This document shows, in pieces, positions 35,779 through 48,300 of a DNA stretch of 64,000 nucleotides. Numbering within the stretch: the stretch's first letter is position 1; each line of letters opens with the position of its first letter. The notes beneath the pieces are model-generated. The model made no database searches and had not been told where the DNA came from. It was given only the letters and a program-made list of their open reading frames with translations. The stretch lies in assembly GCA_006226425.1 (NCBI GenBank), contig SBGX01000025.1, forward strand, positions 1 through 64,000, read 5' to 3'. The stretch comes from Bacteroidota bacterium (GTDB taxonomy: Bacteria > Bacteroidota > Bacteroidia > Flavobacteriales_D > Crocinitomicaceae). Made by a program: the position numbers and the translations under genes.

Positions 35779-38634
35779 ATGAAAAAGATTATAGCTTTCA
35801 TTTGTTGTTTGTTGTCAGTAGCGGCGATGGCGCAGCCCTTGTCCTATGACAGTTTGATGCAGAATCATGTGACGGATTTGTATTTTACGGAGAATAATGG
35901 CCAGTTGCTAAACTACGATGGTACAGGTATGCCCTCGGTCAAGTACTACGGAAGAACCGGACAATTTTCCTTTTTCCTGAAAAACAGAGGAATTACTTAC
36001 CAGCAGGATGAGGTCATCGAATACGAAGAGATTGAGAAAGGACCGATGAAAAAGATCAAGCGTCCAAAGAAGATCACTTCTCACACCATTCAGTTGGAAT
36101 GGGTGGGGGCCAATTTTGAACCGAACATCATGGGGGAGGAAGAGTTGTCGTATGTGACCACCTATTACACCCATGCCGCACCGGATACGGTATTGGAAAG
36201 TCACAATTTTAAAAAGTTAACCTACCAGGAGGTATATCCTAACATCGATGTAGTCTTTTATACCGATCAGGGGAAATTAAAGTATGACATGGTTCTAAAG
36301 CCGGGAGCGGATTTGAGTGATATTCGCTTTAAGTTTAAAGGAGCCAAAGCGGAAGTATTGGAAGACGGAAGACTGTTACTAAAGAACAAAATTGGAGGAG
36401 TGACAGAACCAAAGCCAATTGCCTTTCAAAACGGGAACCAGTTAATTGCTCGTTGGATAAAGACGGGAAATGAACTTTCCTTTGAGGTGGACGGATATGA
36501 TCCAAACCAAACATTGACGATTGACCCTTTGGTAGTAGCCTGGTCGAATACACAGGACTATAATTTGGATGAAGAGGTTGCGGCAATTGCGAGTGACGGG
36601 CAAAACTCTGTTTATTTATTGGTTAATACAAATTCTATTGTAGGTTATGAAGTTAATGGGATAGCACAGAATAATTCGAGGAAAATCTCTGGAGAATCTT
36701 TTTTTATAATGAAATTAGATGAAAATGGTTTGCCGGGTTGGAAAACCTTTTTTGATGGTGATCACACTGATTTAGGAAGAGATCTGGCTGTTGACGATAA
36801 CGGAAATTGTTATGTGGTTGGTGAGACAAAATCATTTTTGCTTCAAAACAGTTCAGGTAACAGTCCAGAAATTTTCACTACTTCGGGAACCTACAGATTA
36901 AGTCGCTTTGAAAATAATTATGACGAATCAAATGTTAGTGGATTGGCTGGTTGGACCAATCAATTGTATGACAATGACCCGAAAAGTAATGAGGAGACGA
37001 CAGATGGGTTTTTGATGAAGATAGACGTTGCTACCGGTTATAGAACATGGGGAACTTTCTTTGGTGGTGAAAGAAGAGGTATATGGGAAGGAAGCGGTGT
37101 GCTGGTTTCAGGTTATGAACTTGTGCTTACGTCAGAGGGAAATGATGAGATAGAGTCAGTATCAATTGATGTAAATGGGAATGCAGTTGTAACTGGACGA
37201 ACGACATCTGACAACAATATTTCTTATGGGGCCAATGTCTACAAAAATCACCTTTCAGGTGCTTCAGATGCATTTATGGCCATATTTAACCAATATGGAG
37301 TTAGAACATATGCTACTTATATTGGTGGAGATCAACTCGATTTTAACTCATCGACAATTGTAAACAATGAGGGAGAAATATACGTTGTTGGTGAAACAAA
37401 TATCTCTCAGGGTGCAGTTTTTGGTACGGTTCAAGGTGCAAGGAGTGCAAATACTAGCAATGGATTCGATGTTTTCATAACAAAATTTGCGTCTAACGGA
37501 ACTTTTATTTGGTCGAGGCTGTTGGGTGGAATGGGACACGATTCTACTCCTGATGTTTGTGTGGATGACTCTAACAATGTCTATGTTGTTGGAACGACAG
37601 GTAGTTATGATTTTGAAACAAAAGAGTATCAAGACTACCTTTTTAGCAATGTTTTGAGAGGGGCACAAGATGCATTTGTTACACGAATTTCACCTGACGG
37701 ATTGACAGATTGGAGCACTTACTATGGAGGAATTGAATGGGAAAAAGGAGTGTCATGTACTTATGATTCGTTTCGAAATGAGATAGTGGTTTCCGGAACA
37801 ACAACTTCTTCAGAAGGGATTTTAGATTCGGAAGAAGCAATTCAAGTGTATTCTAGTTCGGATGGTAGAGATGTATTTCTGGCAAAATTTTGTTTGAATG
37901 GGAAACGGAAATGGGGTACCTATTTGGGTACGGATCTACAGGAGAAACCAAATGCCTATGTAACAGTTTCCACGGCTGGAGCAATTTATGTTGGATATAC
38001 TTCTTTTGATGAAGACCCTGATAATCAAACATATTATCCAGGACGAAGATACGATGATTCATACGCGGCAGTCCTAGTTAAAATTAACGAGGACATTCCT
38101 GGGTGTCCTGGTGGCCCGGGGACGGGTGGAGGACCTTTTGGAAATACAATTCCAGTAGACAACACCTGTGAAAACTGTTTGCCTGGGCTTCGTTTGGAGG
38201 GAGATAAATATTTCCTAAGCGTTTGGGTGAAGGATCCAGACGCTTCAGCAACAACCACAACATACACAACTCCAAGAGTCAAAATTGTGAAAGATAATGT
38301 GGAGACCTTTGGCCTTCCTTCAGGAAATATAATCGATGGTTGGCAGCGAATCGAAGTTGGTTTTGAAGCAGGAAGTCAATTGTTCCTGGAAGTGACTTCT
38401 GGAAGGGCCTATTTTGATGATTTGCGTCTTTATCCAAAAGATGGAAGCATGAAAAGCTACGTCTATGATCCTAAAACCTTGAGATTGTGGGCTGAATTAG
38501 ATGAACGTAATTATGCAACTTTCTATGAGTATGATGAAGAGGGCAAACTGGTACGAATCAAGAAAGAGACGGAAAAAGGGGTGATGACAATTCAGGAGAA
38601 CAGAAGCAGTAATGCGAAGTTTTATGGTCAGTAA
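35779..38634 (+). CDS. SBBP-repeat RHS-associated secreted protein B
   Basis: A 951-residue protein starting at ATG 35779 with signal peptide MKKIIAFICCLLSVAAMAQ. Residues about 25-255 (FTENNGQLLNYDGTGMPSVK) are the N-terminal domain usual before SBBP repeats. Residues about 260-770 hold SBBP-type propeller repeats, such as DVCVDDSNNVYVVGTTGSYD and AFVTRISPDGLTDWSTYYGG. The C-terminal 85 residues (LRLWAELDERNYATFYEYDE) are the terminal motif seen on Bacteroidota RHS partner proteins. The longer reading overlaps the previous gene and was rejected. Likely surface-exposed. Confidence 0.85.
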   Translation: MKKIIAFICCLLSVAAMAQPLSYDSLMQNHVTDLYFTENNGQLLNYDGTGMPSVKYYGRTGQFSFFLKNRGITYQQDEVIEYEEIEKGPMKKIKRPKKITSHTIQLEWVGANFEPNIMGEEELSYVTTYYTHAAPDTVLESHNFKKLTYQEVYPNIDVVFYTDQGKLKYDMVLKPGADLSDIRFKFKGAKAEVLEDGRLLLKNKIGGVTEPKPIAFQNGNQLIARWIKTGNELSFEVDGYDPNQTLTIDPLVVAWSNTQDYNLDEEVAAIASDGQNSVYLLVNTNSIVGYEVNGIAQNNSRKISGESFFIMKLDENGLPGWKTFFDGDHTDLGRDLAVDDNGNCYVVGETKSFLLQNSSGNSPEIFTTSGTYRLSRFENNYDESNVSGLAGWTNQLYDNDPKSNEETTDGFLMKIDVATGYRTWGTFFGGERRGIWEGSGVLVSGYELVLTSEGNDEIESVSIDVNGNAVVTGRTTSDNNISYGANVYKNHLSGASDAFMAIFNQYGVRTYATYIGGDQLDFNSSTIVNNEGEIYVVGETNISQGAVFGTVQGARSANTSNGFDVFITKFASNGTFIWSRLLGGMGHDSTPDVCVDDSNNVYVVGTTGSYDFETKEYQDYLFSNVLRGAQDAFVTRISPDGLTDWSTYYGGIEWEKGVSCTYDSFRNEIVVSGTTTSSEGILDSEEAIQVYSSSDGRDVFLAKFCLNGKRKWGTYLGTDLQEKPNAYVTVSTAGAIYVGYTSFDEDPDNQTYYPGRRYDDSYAAVLVKINEDIPGCPGGPGTGGGPFGNTIPVDNTCENCLPGLRLEGDKYFLSVWVKDPDASATTTTYTTPRVKIVKDNVETFGLPSGNIIDGWQRIEVGFEAGSQLFLEVTSGRAYFDDLRLYPKDGSMKSYVYDPKTLRLWAELDERNYATFYEYDEEGKLVRIKKETEKGVMTIQENRSSNAKFYGQ

Positions 38635-39388
38635 GCTAGGCAAACATATTGCAATTGGTTTCTTCCTTTTGGGAGCTGTCCCTTTATGGGCGCAGTGGAA
38701 GGAAGTGGATAAGTCCGTGTTTCAGCAAGCCATTTTAAAGGCGGAAAAGACTACCCAGGCTTATCAATCATATTATTTTGAAACGAGGTATGACTTCTAT
38801 GAGCAACTGGATGCGAGTGAGACAAGTTTGAGCTATGAAGGTTACGTTTGGTGTACAGACAACAAGAAAGTTCAAATGCTTCAATTTGATCGGCTGATTT
38901 TGCAAGATGAATTTCTTCATATCACGGTTGATTCGGCACGTGGAATGATTGCCCTTAAGGAAGCTGATTCGCTCCTGCTCAGACCCAAAACAGAGTTGGA
39001 CTTTGCATCCTTTATGAAAAGTGAGGTTAAAGCCTATATCTATCAGGGTAAGCAAGTGACGAAATACATGTTAGAGTTTCCCGAAGGGACAAAGTATCGA
39101 AGTGTTGAGTTGTGGTTAGATCGCAGAAACCTGGTCCGAAAATATGTGCTTCTTGGAGGGAAGCAAATTGTTGACAATTCAGGAACAGAAGACCGCGTGT
39201 TGCAACCTCGTCTGGAAATTAGCTACCAGAATTATCAGTTTGAAAACATCAAAGTGAAGCATCGGCGGGAAGAGTTGGATGACTACATTTTACAGGTAGA
39301 AGAGGACGGAACAAGGAAAGTGACATTAAGAGATAAATATCAGACATTCACGCTGGCAGATTTACGCTGGCACCATAAAGAAAATTAG
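38612..39388 (+). CDS. Secreted LolA-like protein preceding the giant RHS gene
   Basis: A 258-residue protein with an N-terminal signal ending VPLWAQ. The pattern of beta strands (YYFETRYDFYEQLDASETSL, YEGYVWCTDNKKVQMLQFDR, ILQDEFLHITVDSARGMIAL) recalls the open barrel of LolA/LolB lipoprotein carriers, but identity is too vague to name. The start overlaps the preceding gene by 23 bp; ATG 38624 is an alternative. Its stop lies one base before the RHS gene. A chaperone or surface-delivery partner for the RHS protein is possible; this is inference. Confidence 0.65.
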   Translation: MRSFMVSKLGKHIAIGFFLLGAVPLWAQWKEVDKSVFQQAILKAEKTTQAYQSYYFETRYDFYEQLDASETSLSYEGYVWCTDNKKVQMLQFDRLILQDEFLHITVDSARGMIALKEADSLLLRPKTELDFASFMKSEVKAYIYQGKQVTKYMLEFPEGTKYRSVELWLDRRNLVRKYVLLGGKQIVDNSGTEDRVLQPRLEISYQNYQFENIKVKHRREELDDYILQVEEDGTRKVTLRDKYQTFTLADLRWHHKEN

Positions 39389-39389
39389 T

Positions 39390-42300
39390 ATGACAAAGAA
39401 GCTTTTATTACTGGTTGGATTATTTGCAGGAACGATTGCATTCGGACAGTTGGCGGAAGTACAACGTATCGATTCCCAGGGAGGAACGACCCCAGTAAAT
39501 ACGGGTGCGATGGTACAAACGGTGATCGGGCCGGGCTCCGGAAATCGCGTGGACTTTGTAAAAAATGACATTCGATTGGCCGTCGACAGGGATTTTAGCC
39601 AATTTGTTGCCGGTCCCTTGCATGTGGATGTGACCTTCAGTGTACAGGCGATTTATACGCCTCAGGCAAATGGTGGAGTGAATGATTACAACCGTATTTA
39701 TGGTAATCCAAATGGAGCTTATACGCTTTCAATAGATTATGATCCATCCAACCCTTCAGCGACTCAGGATGAGGCCATATTGAAGTTTTCGGATTGTTAC
39801 GACGTAACGACAACAATTACGTCAATAGTTGTCAATGGAAATCCAGCGGCACTTCCTAATAACATGTACGTGGAGAACGCCATTTTTGTGGAACGTTATC
39901 AGGAATATACGAATGCAGCAAATGCCGTTCTCGGCCTTGTCAGTACTGCAGAAGATCTGGATCAGGATGGACATAATGACATCTTGAATGTGAGTTGGAC
40001 AGAGGAAACCGGGGCGATTGAGTACCAATTAGAGTGGGCCTTTGTAAATTCTTACAGTGGTACAAGAGATCAAAATGGAGACTTGATCGTAGATGAACTT
40101 GACCCAAGTGCGGTGGGCTATAATTTTAAGGAGAACTCCACCAGAGTTACAACAACGAATACGCATTATGCCTTACCATTGGTATTCAATCAGGGATATT
40201 TGGTGTATCGGGTGAGAGGTGTAGGAGTTGACCTGAATAACCTACAACGATATGTTTTTGGGGCATGGACTTTATTGGATAACGATGTAATAGCAAATGT
40301 CCCAGCAGCAGCTTTGCATGAGATTGAAAACTCACAGGCCCACGAAGAAAACTTAAACTGGGAGTATGCCATCACTTTTGCGGAGGAAGGAAAGCGGAAA
40401 GAAGTACTTAGCTACTTTGATGGGACTTTACGAAACCGTCAGTCTGTCACGAAAATTAATTCGGATCAGAACGTGATTGTTGGGGAAACGATTTATGACC
40501 ATCGAGGACGTCCTGCGCTGCAAGTATTACCGGTACCTCATCACAATGCATCATATGAGACATCCTTGAAGTATTACGACAACTTTACGGTCAATGAGCT
40601 GGGAGTTCCCTACAAGGCGACTGAGTTTGATCTGGATGATCCGAATGATCAATGTTTGACTCCACCATTGAACGGGATTGGAACGAGTAGTGGTGCTGGA
40701 AAATACTATTCGGTTCAAAATCCAAACAAAACGAATGAGCAAGGGTATGTTCCAAATTCGGCCAATGCTGCTGGAACACAAGCATACCCTTTTAGTCAGG
40801 TGGAATATACGCCGGATAATACGGGGCGGATTCGTCGTCAGGGGGGTGTCGGTAAAGAGTTCCAGTTGGGAAGTGGTCATGAAACAGAGTACCTGTACGG
40901 TCAACCAAATCAGTTAGAATTGGATCGAATGTTTGGTTCGGAAGTAGGATATGCAAGTCACTATAAGAAGAATGTAGTAGTAGATGCCAATGGACAGGTA
41001 AGTGTTTCGTACCTTGATCAGGAAGGAAGAGTAGTGGCTACTGCGCTTTCAGGTCCAAGCCCTACAAACCTGGAGGAAATACCAAGTGCTGTTGCGAATG
41101 CTATTAATCTGGAGGTGGACGCATTGGGAAGAGAAGGAAATAATAATCGGGTATCGATTTCAGGAGAGTCGATTCGCCTTTCAACAGAGCTTACGGTGGC
41201 CTATGAATCCAATTACAACTTCCACTATGGACTGGATGTTGGAATCAAAACCGTTGATTGTGCTCCAAGTCTTTGTATCAACTGTGTATATGACTTGAAA
41301 CTGGAATTGATCGATGAGTGTGGCAACAATTTGCTTTCGGGATACCAGGAAATGGTAGGAAGCTTTAGCCAGGGACAATCCGGAGCCTATTATTTCCATC
41401 AGAATTGTACAAATGATTATTCCTATGATTTTGATCCGAGCCAGGCAATTTTGTTAGGCGTTGGAAAATACAGTCTGAACAAGATTTTGACGATCAACGA
41501 AGAAGCACGTAACGCCTTTTTAGAAGCATACTTCGAGGATACGGTCAATTGTGTGAAGACCCTTGATGATTTCTACCAGGAGGAATTGGCGAAGGTGGAT
41601 CTGACACAATGTGAGGTTGATTGTGAAACCTGTCATACGAAGCTAGGAAGTCTGGCGGACTATCTGGCAGCGAATAAAGGGACAGCGGCAGATTATCATC
41701 AGGCGAAGAAAGATTGTGATCAGGCATGTAATGGTGATGTATTTGATCCATGTAGTAATGCCTTGAATTTGATGTTAATTGACATGAGTCCGGGAGGACA
41801 GTATGCGCTGTATGACGAATCAAATGGAATTATTTCCGCAGATGCATATCCATTATCAATACTAAATCCGGGAAACCAGTTAAATATTTTTGCGAATTGG
41901 AGAGAGCCAAGGTTCATTGATGAGTATGGCAACGAAACGAACAAATATTATAATGAAGACGGAAGCGAAGCACTGGTAGAAGTACAAAAGAATGATTTTA
42001 ACGAGTTTGAGCCTGCGATTATTGATGAGTTTAATGTGAGGGTGATCAATAATCGTTTTTACACGGTGCCCGAAAATTTGGAAAATCTGACCGACTTTGT
42101 GGACTTGTTTGAGCGTTCCTGGGCGAGATCGCTGTTAAAATATCACCCGGAATACTGTTATTATGAGTCTTGTTTGATATACGATCAAAAAGTGAGTGTT
42201 TGGGATCCACAAACGAGCTTGAGTTTTGATCAACTATTGCAACGTACGCAAACCATGCAAGATGCCCTCGATGCTGGTTTGGTGGTGTTGAAAGAAAACA

Positions 42301-45300
42301 ATGGAGGGACAGGAGGCAATGGAAATCAGGGTTTAACTCAAGCGGGGCCGTATTATGACATTACGAATTGGTCTCAGCAATCCTCTCTTCATGCGTGGGA
42401 TCCATTTATCGTCTATGGTGGGTCCGCGCCATACAAAACGAACGACTGTTCGAATTATGGGACTGAGCTTTGGAATAGAGTGCAAAACTATCAGGCGGTT
42501 GAAGAAGATGGGGCGGTAAAAAGCATGGCAGAAGTAGCAGCGTATTTGTCGCGTTGTGCCCAATTTGGATATGAGAACATCCATAGTAGCTGTTATAATT
42601 TTGGAAAAGGAAGTAACACTCAGATTTTGGATCGGGAATGGCAGCGATTTAAAGCTATGTACCAAAGTGTAAAGCAGGAATTACAACAGGCAAGAGCTGA
42701 TTGCCGGGCTCTGACAGAATGTAAAGGTTACAATAACTGTATTGGAAACAGTCCTTTTGATCCTACGGATAACGGTCTGTTGGATGTGGATGGAAGCCTT
42801 GCATCATATCAATCTTCCGCTTATTTTGATGAAGACCAACCCTGTTCAAGTCTGACGGCAAGTCTTTATGCTGACAAAGATTCTCGTTTCCCAGATGCTT
42901 CAATTGTTCCAGATATTGATCCAAGAGAGGTAGCTTATCAATTGTATTTACAGACGGGACAATGTCCTGTTCCATTAGCTTTTGAAGGTCTTTTCAATCG
43001 TTTGATCAGTGAAGGGAAATGGATTGCTTATGACGTTAGTTTGAAAGGATATGTAGAAACTTTTAATTTGTATAATGCGCTTGAGAACTATGATTTCTCA
43101 GGGATGGTGCCAAGTTTAAAATACTCTGGTAGCGTATCAGGGGATATCATGGATATCGGGATAAGTGAGTGTGGAGATAATGATCCAAATTGCTTTTTCC
43201 CCACCACTAAGTTTAATATACAATACAGTAAACCACTTGGATCGCCTGATTGGACGGAGGTGACAAGTGTGGCTAATTTTATCGGAACAAGTTCTTTAAG
43301 TTTCCGCTTTGATGCTTTGTATATAGATCAAGGTACAGGTCTACAATCCAGTTTTGAAGTGACGGGATCGATCACCTCAACCAGTGTACCAAATCTGAAT
43401 TTAAAGAATTGTCAATTCGAACAACTTTGTAATCTGAACGACTTTGGACAAGATTTAAATACCTTGATGCAAACGTTGTTGGGTCAAGGATTGTTGTTTT
43501 CGACGACACCGGTAAACCTTCAAAGTGCGGTTGGAGCCGTTTTAACCCAACGAATCAAGGATCAGATTAGTGTGGGGGATGACCTGGAATGGTTCTATTT
43601 TGATACTGGCACGGAAAAAGGCTTTATCATAAGACATCAAGGAAATACGAATGAACAGCTTCGAATTAGTTATCACAATCCTGATGATTTTGGAAATAGC
43701 TACATTGCTTCTTCTTCACTTATACCAGCTGAGCAGTATACTTTTGAACAAACGGTTACGAAACCAAACCAGGAAGAAGTATTGCTTAGAGGGGACGTAA
43801 AGAAAATTGTAAAAAGTGTTGGTAGTTCACCTGTGGTGATTGGAGATTGCGAGTTCCCGATGTCTCTAAAGTGTGATGCACCGGAATACGAGAATTATGA
43901 TGATTTCGAAAAAGTTATTTTGGAATTGTTTAGTTCTCAAACAGTTGATTTGGAACAGTCGGTGAATTTATTTGCGAGCAGCCAAATGACGGTTGGCCTG
44001 GAGGCAGCTTTAGGCGTGAGTTCAACAAGCAGTACTTTAGACATTCGTGGGAACTCTAAGAAAGTGATCATTACAACAGGTAGTTGTCCAATTGAGCTAA
44101 GCTTTGACGCAGCAGTTGCTCCTGGAGTTGTCTTATCATTCAACGATTTGAACTATCCGGACAATTTTACATTCTTAGGAGATACTGGCGGAGTCTATGC
44201 CTTTCAGTTTACGACTCAATACGAGGTTCAAGTGTCCGGTGGCGGGGCTTATTTCGGAAGTAAGTTGATTCAGGGAACCACCTGTGTGCCCATTAAACCA
44301 TGTTATGATTGTCGTGAAGACGCCTCGATATACACTGGATTACCTAGCAGTAGAATTGTAGACCCTGAATCTCAATTGCAAATTCCGGACGCTGATTACT
44401 TGCAGTTTAAGGCCAATGTAGCCAAATTAAATGCTTCTGTTGGACGAAAAGGAAAGGCTTTTTCAGATGATCGAAAGATATTCGAGCGTCTGAAGGGTAA
44501 AGGGCAATTAGCTACATTTGAAACCTACGTAAGTACAAAAAGCGGACAAAGCACAGAGCCTGTTGACATGGTGATGAGAACCGTGCCAGGAGGAACTCCA
44601 TGTGATGATGACCCGGAATATCAGGAGTATAGCGCCTGTATCCAGCGATTAATAGATTGGGCAAATAATCTAGACCCCCTTACAATATCTGAGTTTGATG
44701 ATTTGGAAGGCTTTAAAACATCTTTGGTGAATATGCAAAGTTGCAGCTTCTTTGAAGCTGGAGATTATTCATTCTGTATTAATGAGATGTGTGCCCGAAT
44801 TAATGAGGTGATTGATGGGTACTACGAGTTTTCCTTTTTATTCTTCGTTGAGTTTTATGTGAATCCACAAGCTTTTTGTGAGCCAATTAGTCTGCCGCCT
44901 TGTGAACCTTTTACGGAAGGAATTCCTGTAGAGAGCCCGAGTGTTGATACACGTACAGATTGTAAGGAGATGTTGACAAATCAGGCTTACTTTAATGCAG
45001 TTAACCAATACCGGGAATATCAGGATAATTTATTAACTGAACTTAGAAACACTTACAATAAGCACTGTTTGACGGCCGAAGAGGAATTGACATATAGTTA
45101 TGATGACAAGCAGTATCACTACACCTTGTATTACTATGATCAGGCAGGAAATCTGATTAAAACAGTTCCACCGGAAGGAGTTGAGTTGTTGCCTTTGACA
45201 TCTAGTAGTTCAACGGATCCAAATGCTCTGGTAAACAAAATTGCTTCTGATCGCGAAAAAGGAACGAAGACAGTATTCACAGATCATCGTATGGTGACTC

Positions 45301-48300
45301 GCTATGAATACAATAGTTTGAATCAGTTGATTGCACAGTCTGTTCCGGATGCGGATCCAATAGATGAATTTGATTTGAGCAAGGCAGTCGGGTTAGATGT
45401 TGGGTTAATTGCAACCCGGGTACAAATGGTAGACGGCCAGACAGGTTATTTAGCTGGACACATCGGTACAAAAGGTTACCTGTATAAGACAACGGATGGT
45501 GGGGCAACCTGGAACCGGATCAACAATCTGGTAAGTGCTGATCTGAGAGCCATCGAAATGTACGACGCCAATATAGGTTTCGCCCTGGGAGAAGCCGGAA
45601 CGGTTTTGGCAACCATAAATGGAGGACAGGAATGGCAAATGTTGCCTACATGGACGGCCAATAGTGGTTCATATACGGCAGATTTGAATGATTTAATTGT
45701 TAAGAACGTTAGCGGAAGCACCGCCGAGGTTTGGCTTGTTGGTGATCAGAAAACAGTACTTAAACTACTTTTTGACACGGGAAGTCTGTCTGCGACCTGG
45801 ATAGATCTTTCGGCCGGTGTGAGTGGTTTGGCTGAAAACGTCAACGTAGAAAGTATTATTAGTGCAAGCAGTAAAGATTATATTTCGGTAACAGAGTTGC
45901 TGGAGGGAGAGACAGTTGGAAGAATTTATGAAAAGGCTGGTTCAAGCAGTTGGGTTGAAGTAAGTTATGATATAGGTGAAGTCTATGCCCTAAGTTCCAC
46001 AGGAAATGTGGTGTATTTAGCAGCCTGGGACGGTCGTTTGTTCAAAAGAGATTTAACGGATGCAACGCCTAGATGGTTGTTCATTCCAACCAACCTCGTA
46101 AACCCGATTAAGAAGATGAGCTTCTTCAATGAAAATCAAGGGTATGCGCTGGTCGAGAATCAATTGGCTCGTCAGTTGTATCAAACGTTGGATGGAGGAA
46201 AAACCTGGGAAAAGGCATCTGATAGCTACTACAATGATTTGGTGATGAGTTCGAATGCTCAGGTAATGTTAGCTGTGGGTGACGCAGGACTGATTGATTT
46301 GCTGGTACAGGACGAGACCGGTGAAAGAGGTCCGACGAAAATGAACTTTTCAGGACCGGAGAATCCTTCTCTGAGTCCAGATGACGAAAACTTAACCGCT
46401 GCCTGGATTTATTCTACGGATGCTTCGTCCAGTAGTATGGCCGCTGCGGTTGGTTCTGAAACAGGTAGATTCTACTTCACAAAGAATTTGGAGGCGGAGA
46501 GTCCGACGTGGAAGGAGCAGGTGATAAACGAAACAGCAGCAGAAATTGAGGGAATGCTTCACAGCAGTGGAAAGTACGTTGGAGTCATTAGAACGAATAG
46601 TGGAGCCTTAATCAGTTTTGATTACTTAGCCACCGGAGGGTTGAACACCGGAACTGTTTCAGGCATAGGTGCAAAGGTGTTTTCGAGTCTGGCGAACAGA
46701 TTTGACGGATCTGCAATTATCTATGCATTTAATGATACCGGAAATAAGTTAGGGAAATTGACCATTGCAAGTAATGCAAATATTACTTATGCTGAAGTAA
46801 GCGGAACGGTTTCTGTTCTCGCCACGGCAAATGACATGGTTCTTTCCGGGAACAAAGTTTTTGCTCTGGAGAATACAGGAAATATGACAGAGTTGACCCT
46901 TTCGTTGAGCGACTTTACGGAAAGAGATGTGACGCATGAGTTACTTCCAGGTACATTGAGTAGTCTGGCGGTGCATAATGATCAACTTTACGCAGTTGGT
47001 GAGAATGGACAGTTGTATGTCCAGGGCACCCAGCATATGGAATTGCAACAAACGTCAACGGATCGAGATTTGTTTGATCTAGCCGTTCAGGGGAGCAGTG
47101 GAGATGTTATTCTCGTGGGAGAAGAGGCTTTCGTAAGTAAAGGGGCCCTCACGAATAGAGATTTTGGACTGACAGAAGGTGTCTTGAGTTCGAATGATCG
47201 AGATCAATTTGCCGGTCAGAATTTGAACGCCGTGGTCATTCATCCATCAGATGATACGAAAATTTATATCGCTGGTGATGGTGGGAAAATCGTTTATCGT
47301 CAGGGAACTGACAACAGTATTTTTAGTCTGGGCGCACAGGCCGTTCAGGATTTTGATTTTGCCGGAACGGTGTTGTACGCCGTTACTGACGAGACAGGAA
47401 TTTATCAAATTATGGGGACGTCTTCACTTCCACAAAAACAAGTGTTTGGACCTCCCGTAATTGATGTGCATTTTGCTGATCCTTACCGCGGAATTGTCTT
47501 ATCCGAAGGATTTACGGTACGAACAACAGAAGATGGAGCGTCCAACTGGAACATAGTGAAAGCTGAACAGACATCCATGTTGTCAACCGAGTTGAATCGC
47601 GTGTTCAGATACAATGAAGATTTGAGTATCCTGTTTGGTGATGGAGGAAGTATTTTCCAGGTGCAGGAAGGTCTGGCATCACCAAGTGGAGTGAGCGGTT
47701 ACAATGATATTACTGAAGTAGCTGGTCATCCTGCAACAGGTGAAATCTATTTCGGAGCACAAACTTCTGGGTTGACAACCATTGCAAAAATCGGAATTAC
47801 GAATACAGGAGGAAACTATACCTTGAGTTCGACTACATTGCAGACGATGAGTTCTGTGAGTAATATCAAAGGGCTGCAGGTATTTCCTTCAGGAGCTTAT
47901 GCCGCAGTAACCTCGAATAAGGATTTCCGTTATTTCAATGCATCTGGTACACAGACCTGGATACAAGATTTGGGTTCTGTGGTGGTCAATGATCTTTATT
48001 TCCACGATGAAAGAAATGGGGTTCTTGTTGGAAATAATGGCCTGTATCTGAAATTGACGGATGCCAATATTAATATGAATGGGGATTTGATCGGAGGAAG
48101 TTTCAACCAGGTAGGTGAGATAGCATCCGCAGATCCTGATTTGGTGGACGATTTGAATGATGTGAATTTGAATAGTATTTCCTTTGCAAGTTTTGAAAAC
48201 GCTGTGATTGCAGGGAATTATAGACAGTCTTTGGGAGGGACAGCTACTGTTCCTTACGTTCGGGCAGCCTATGATCCATCAGATCGTTATACATCAAAAT

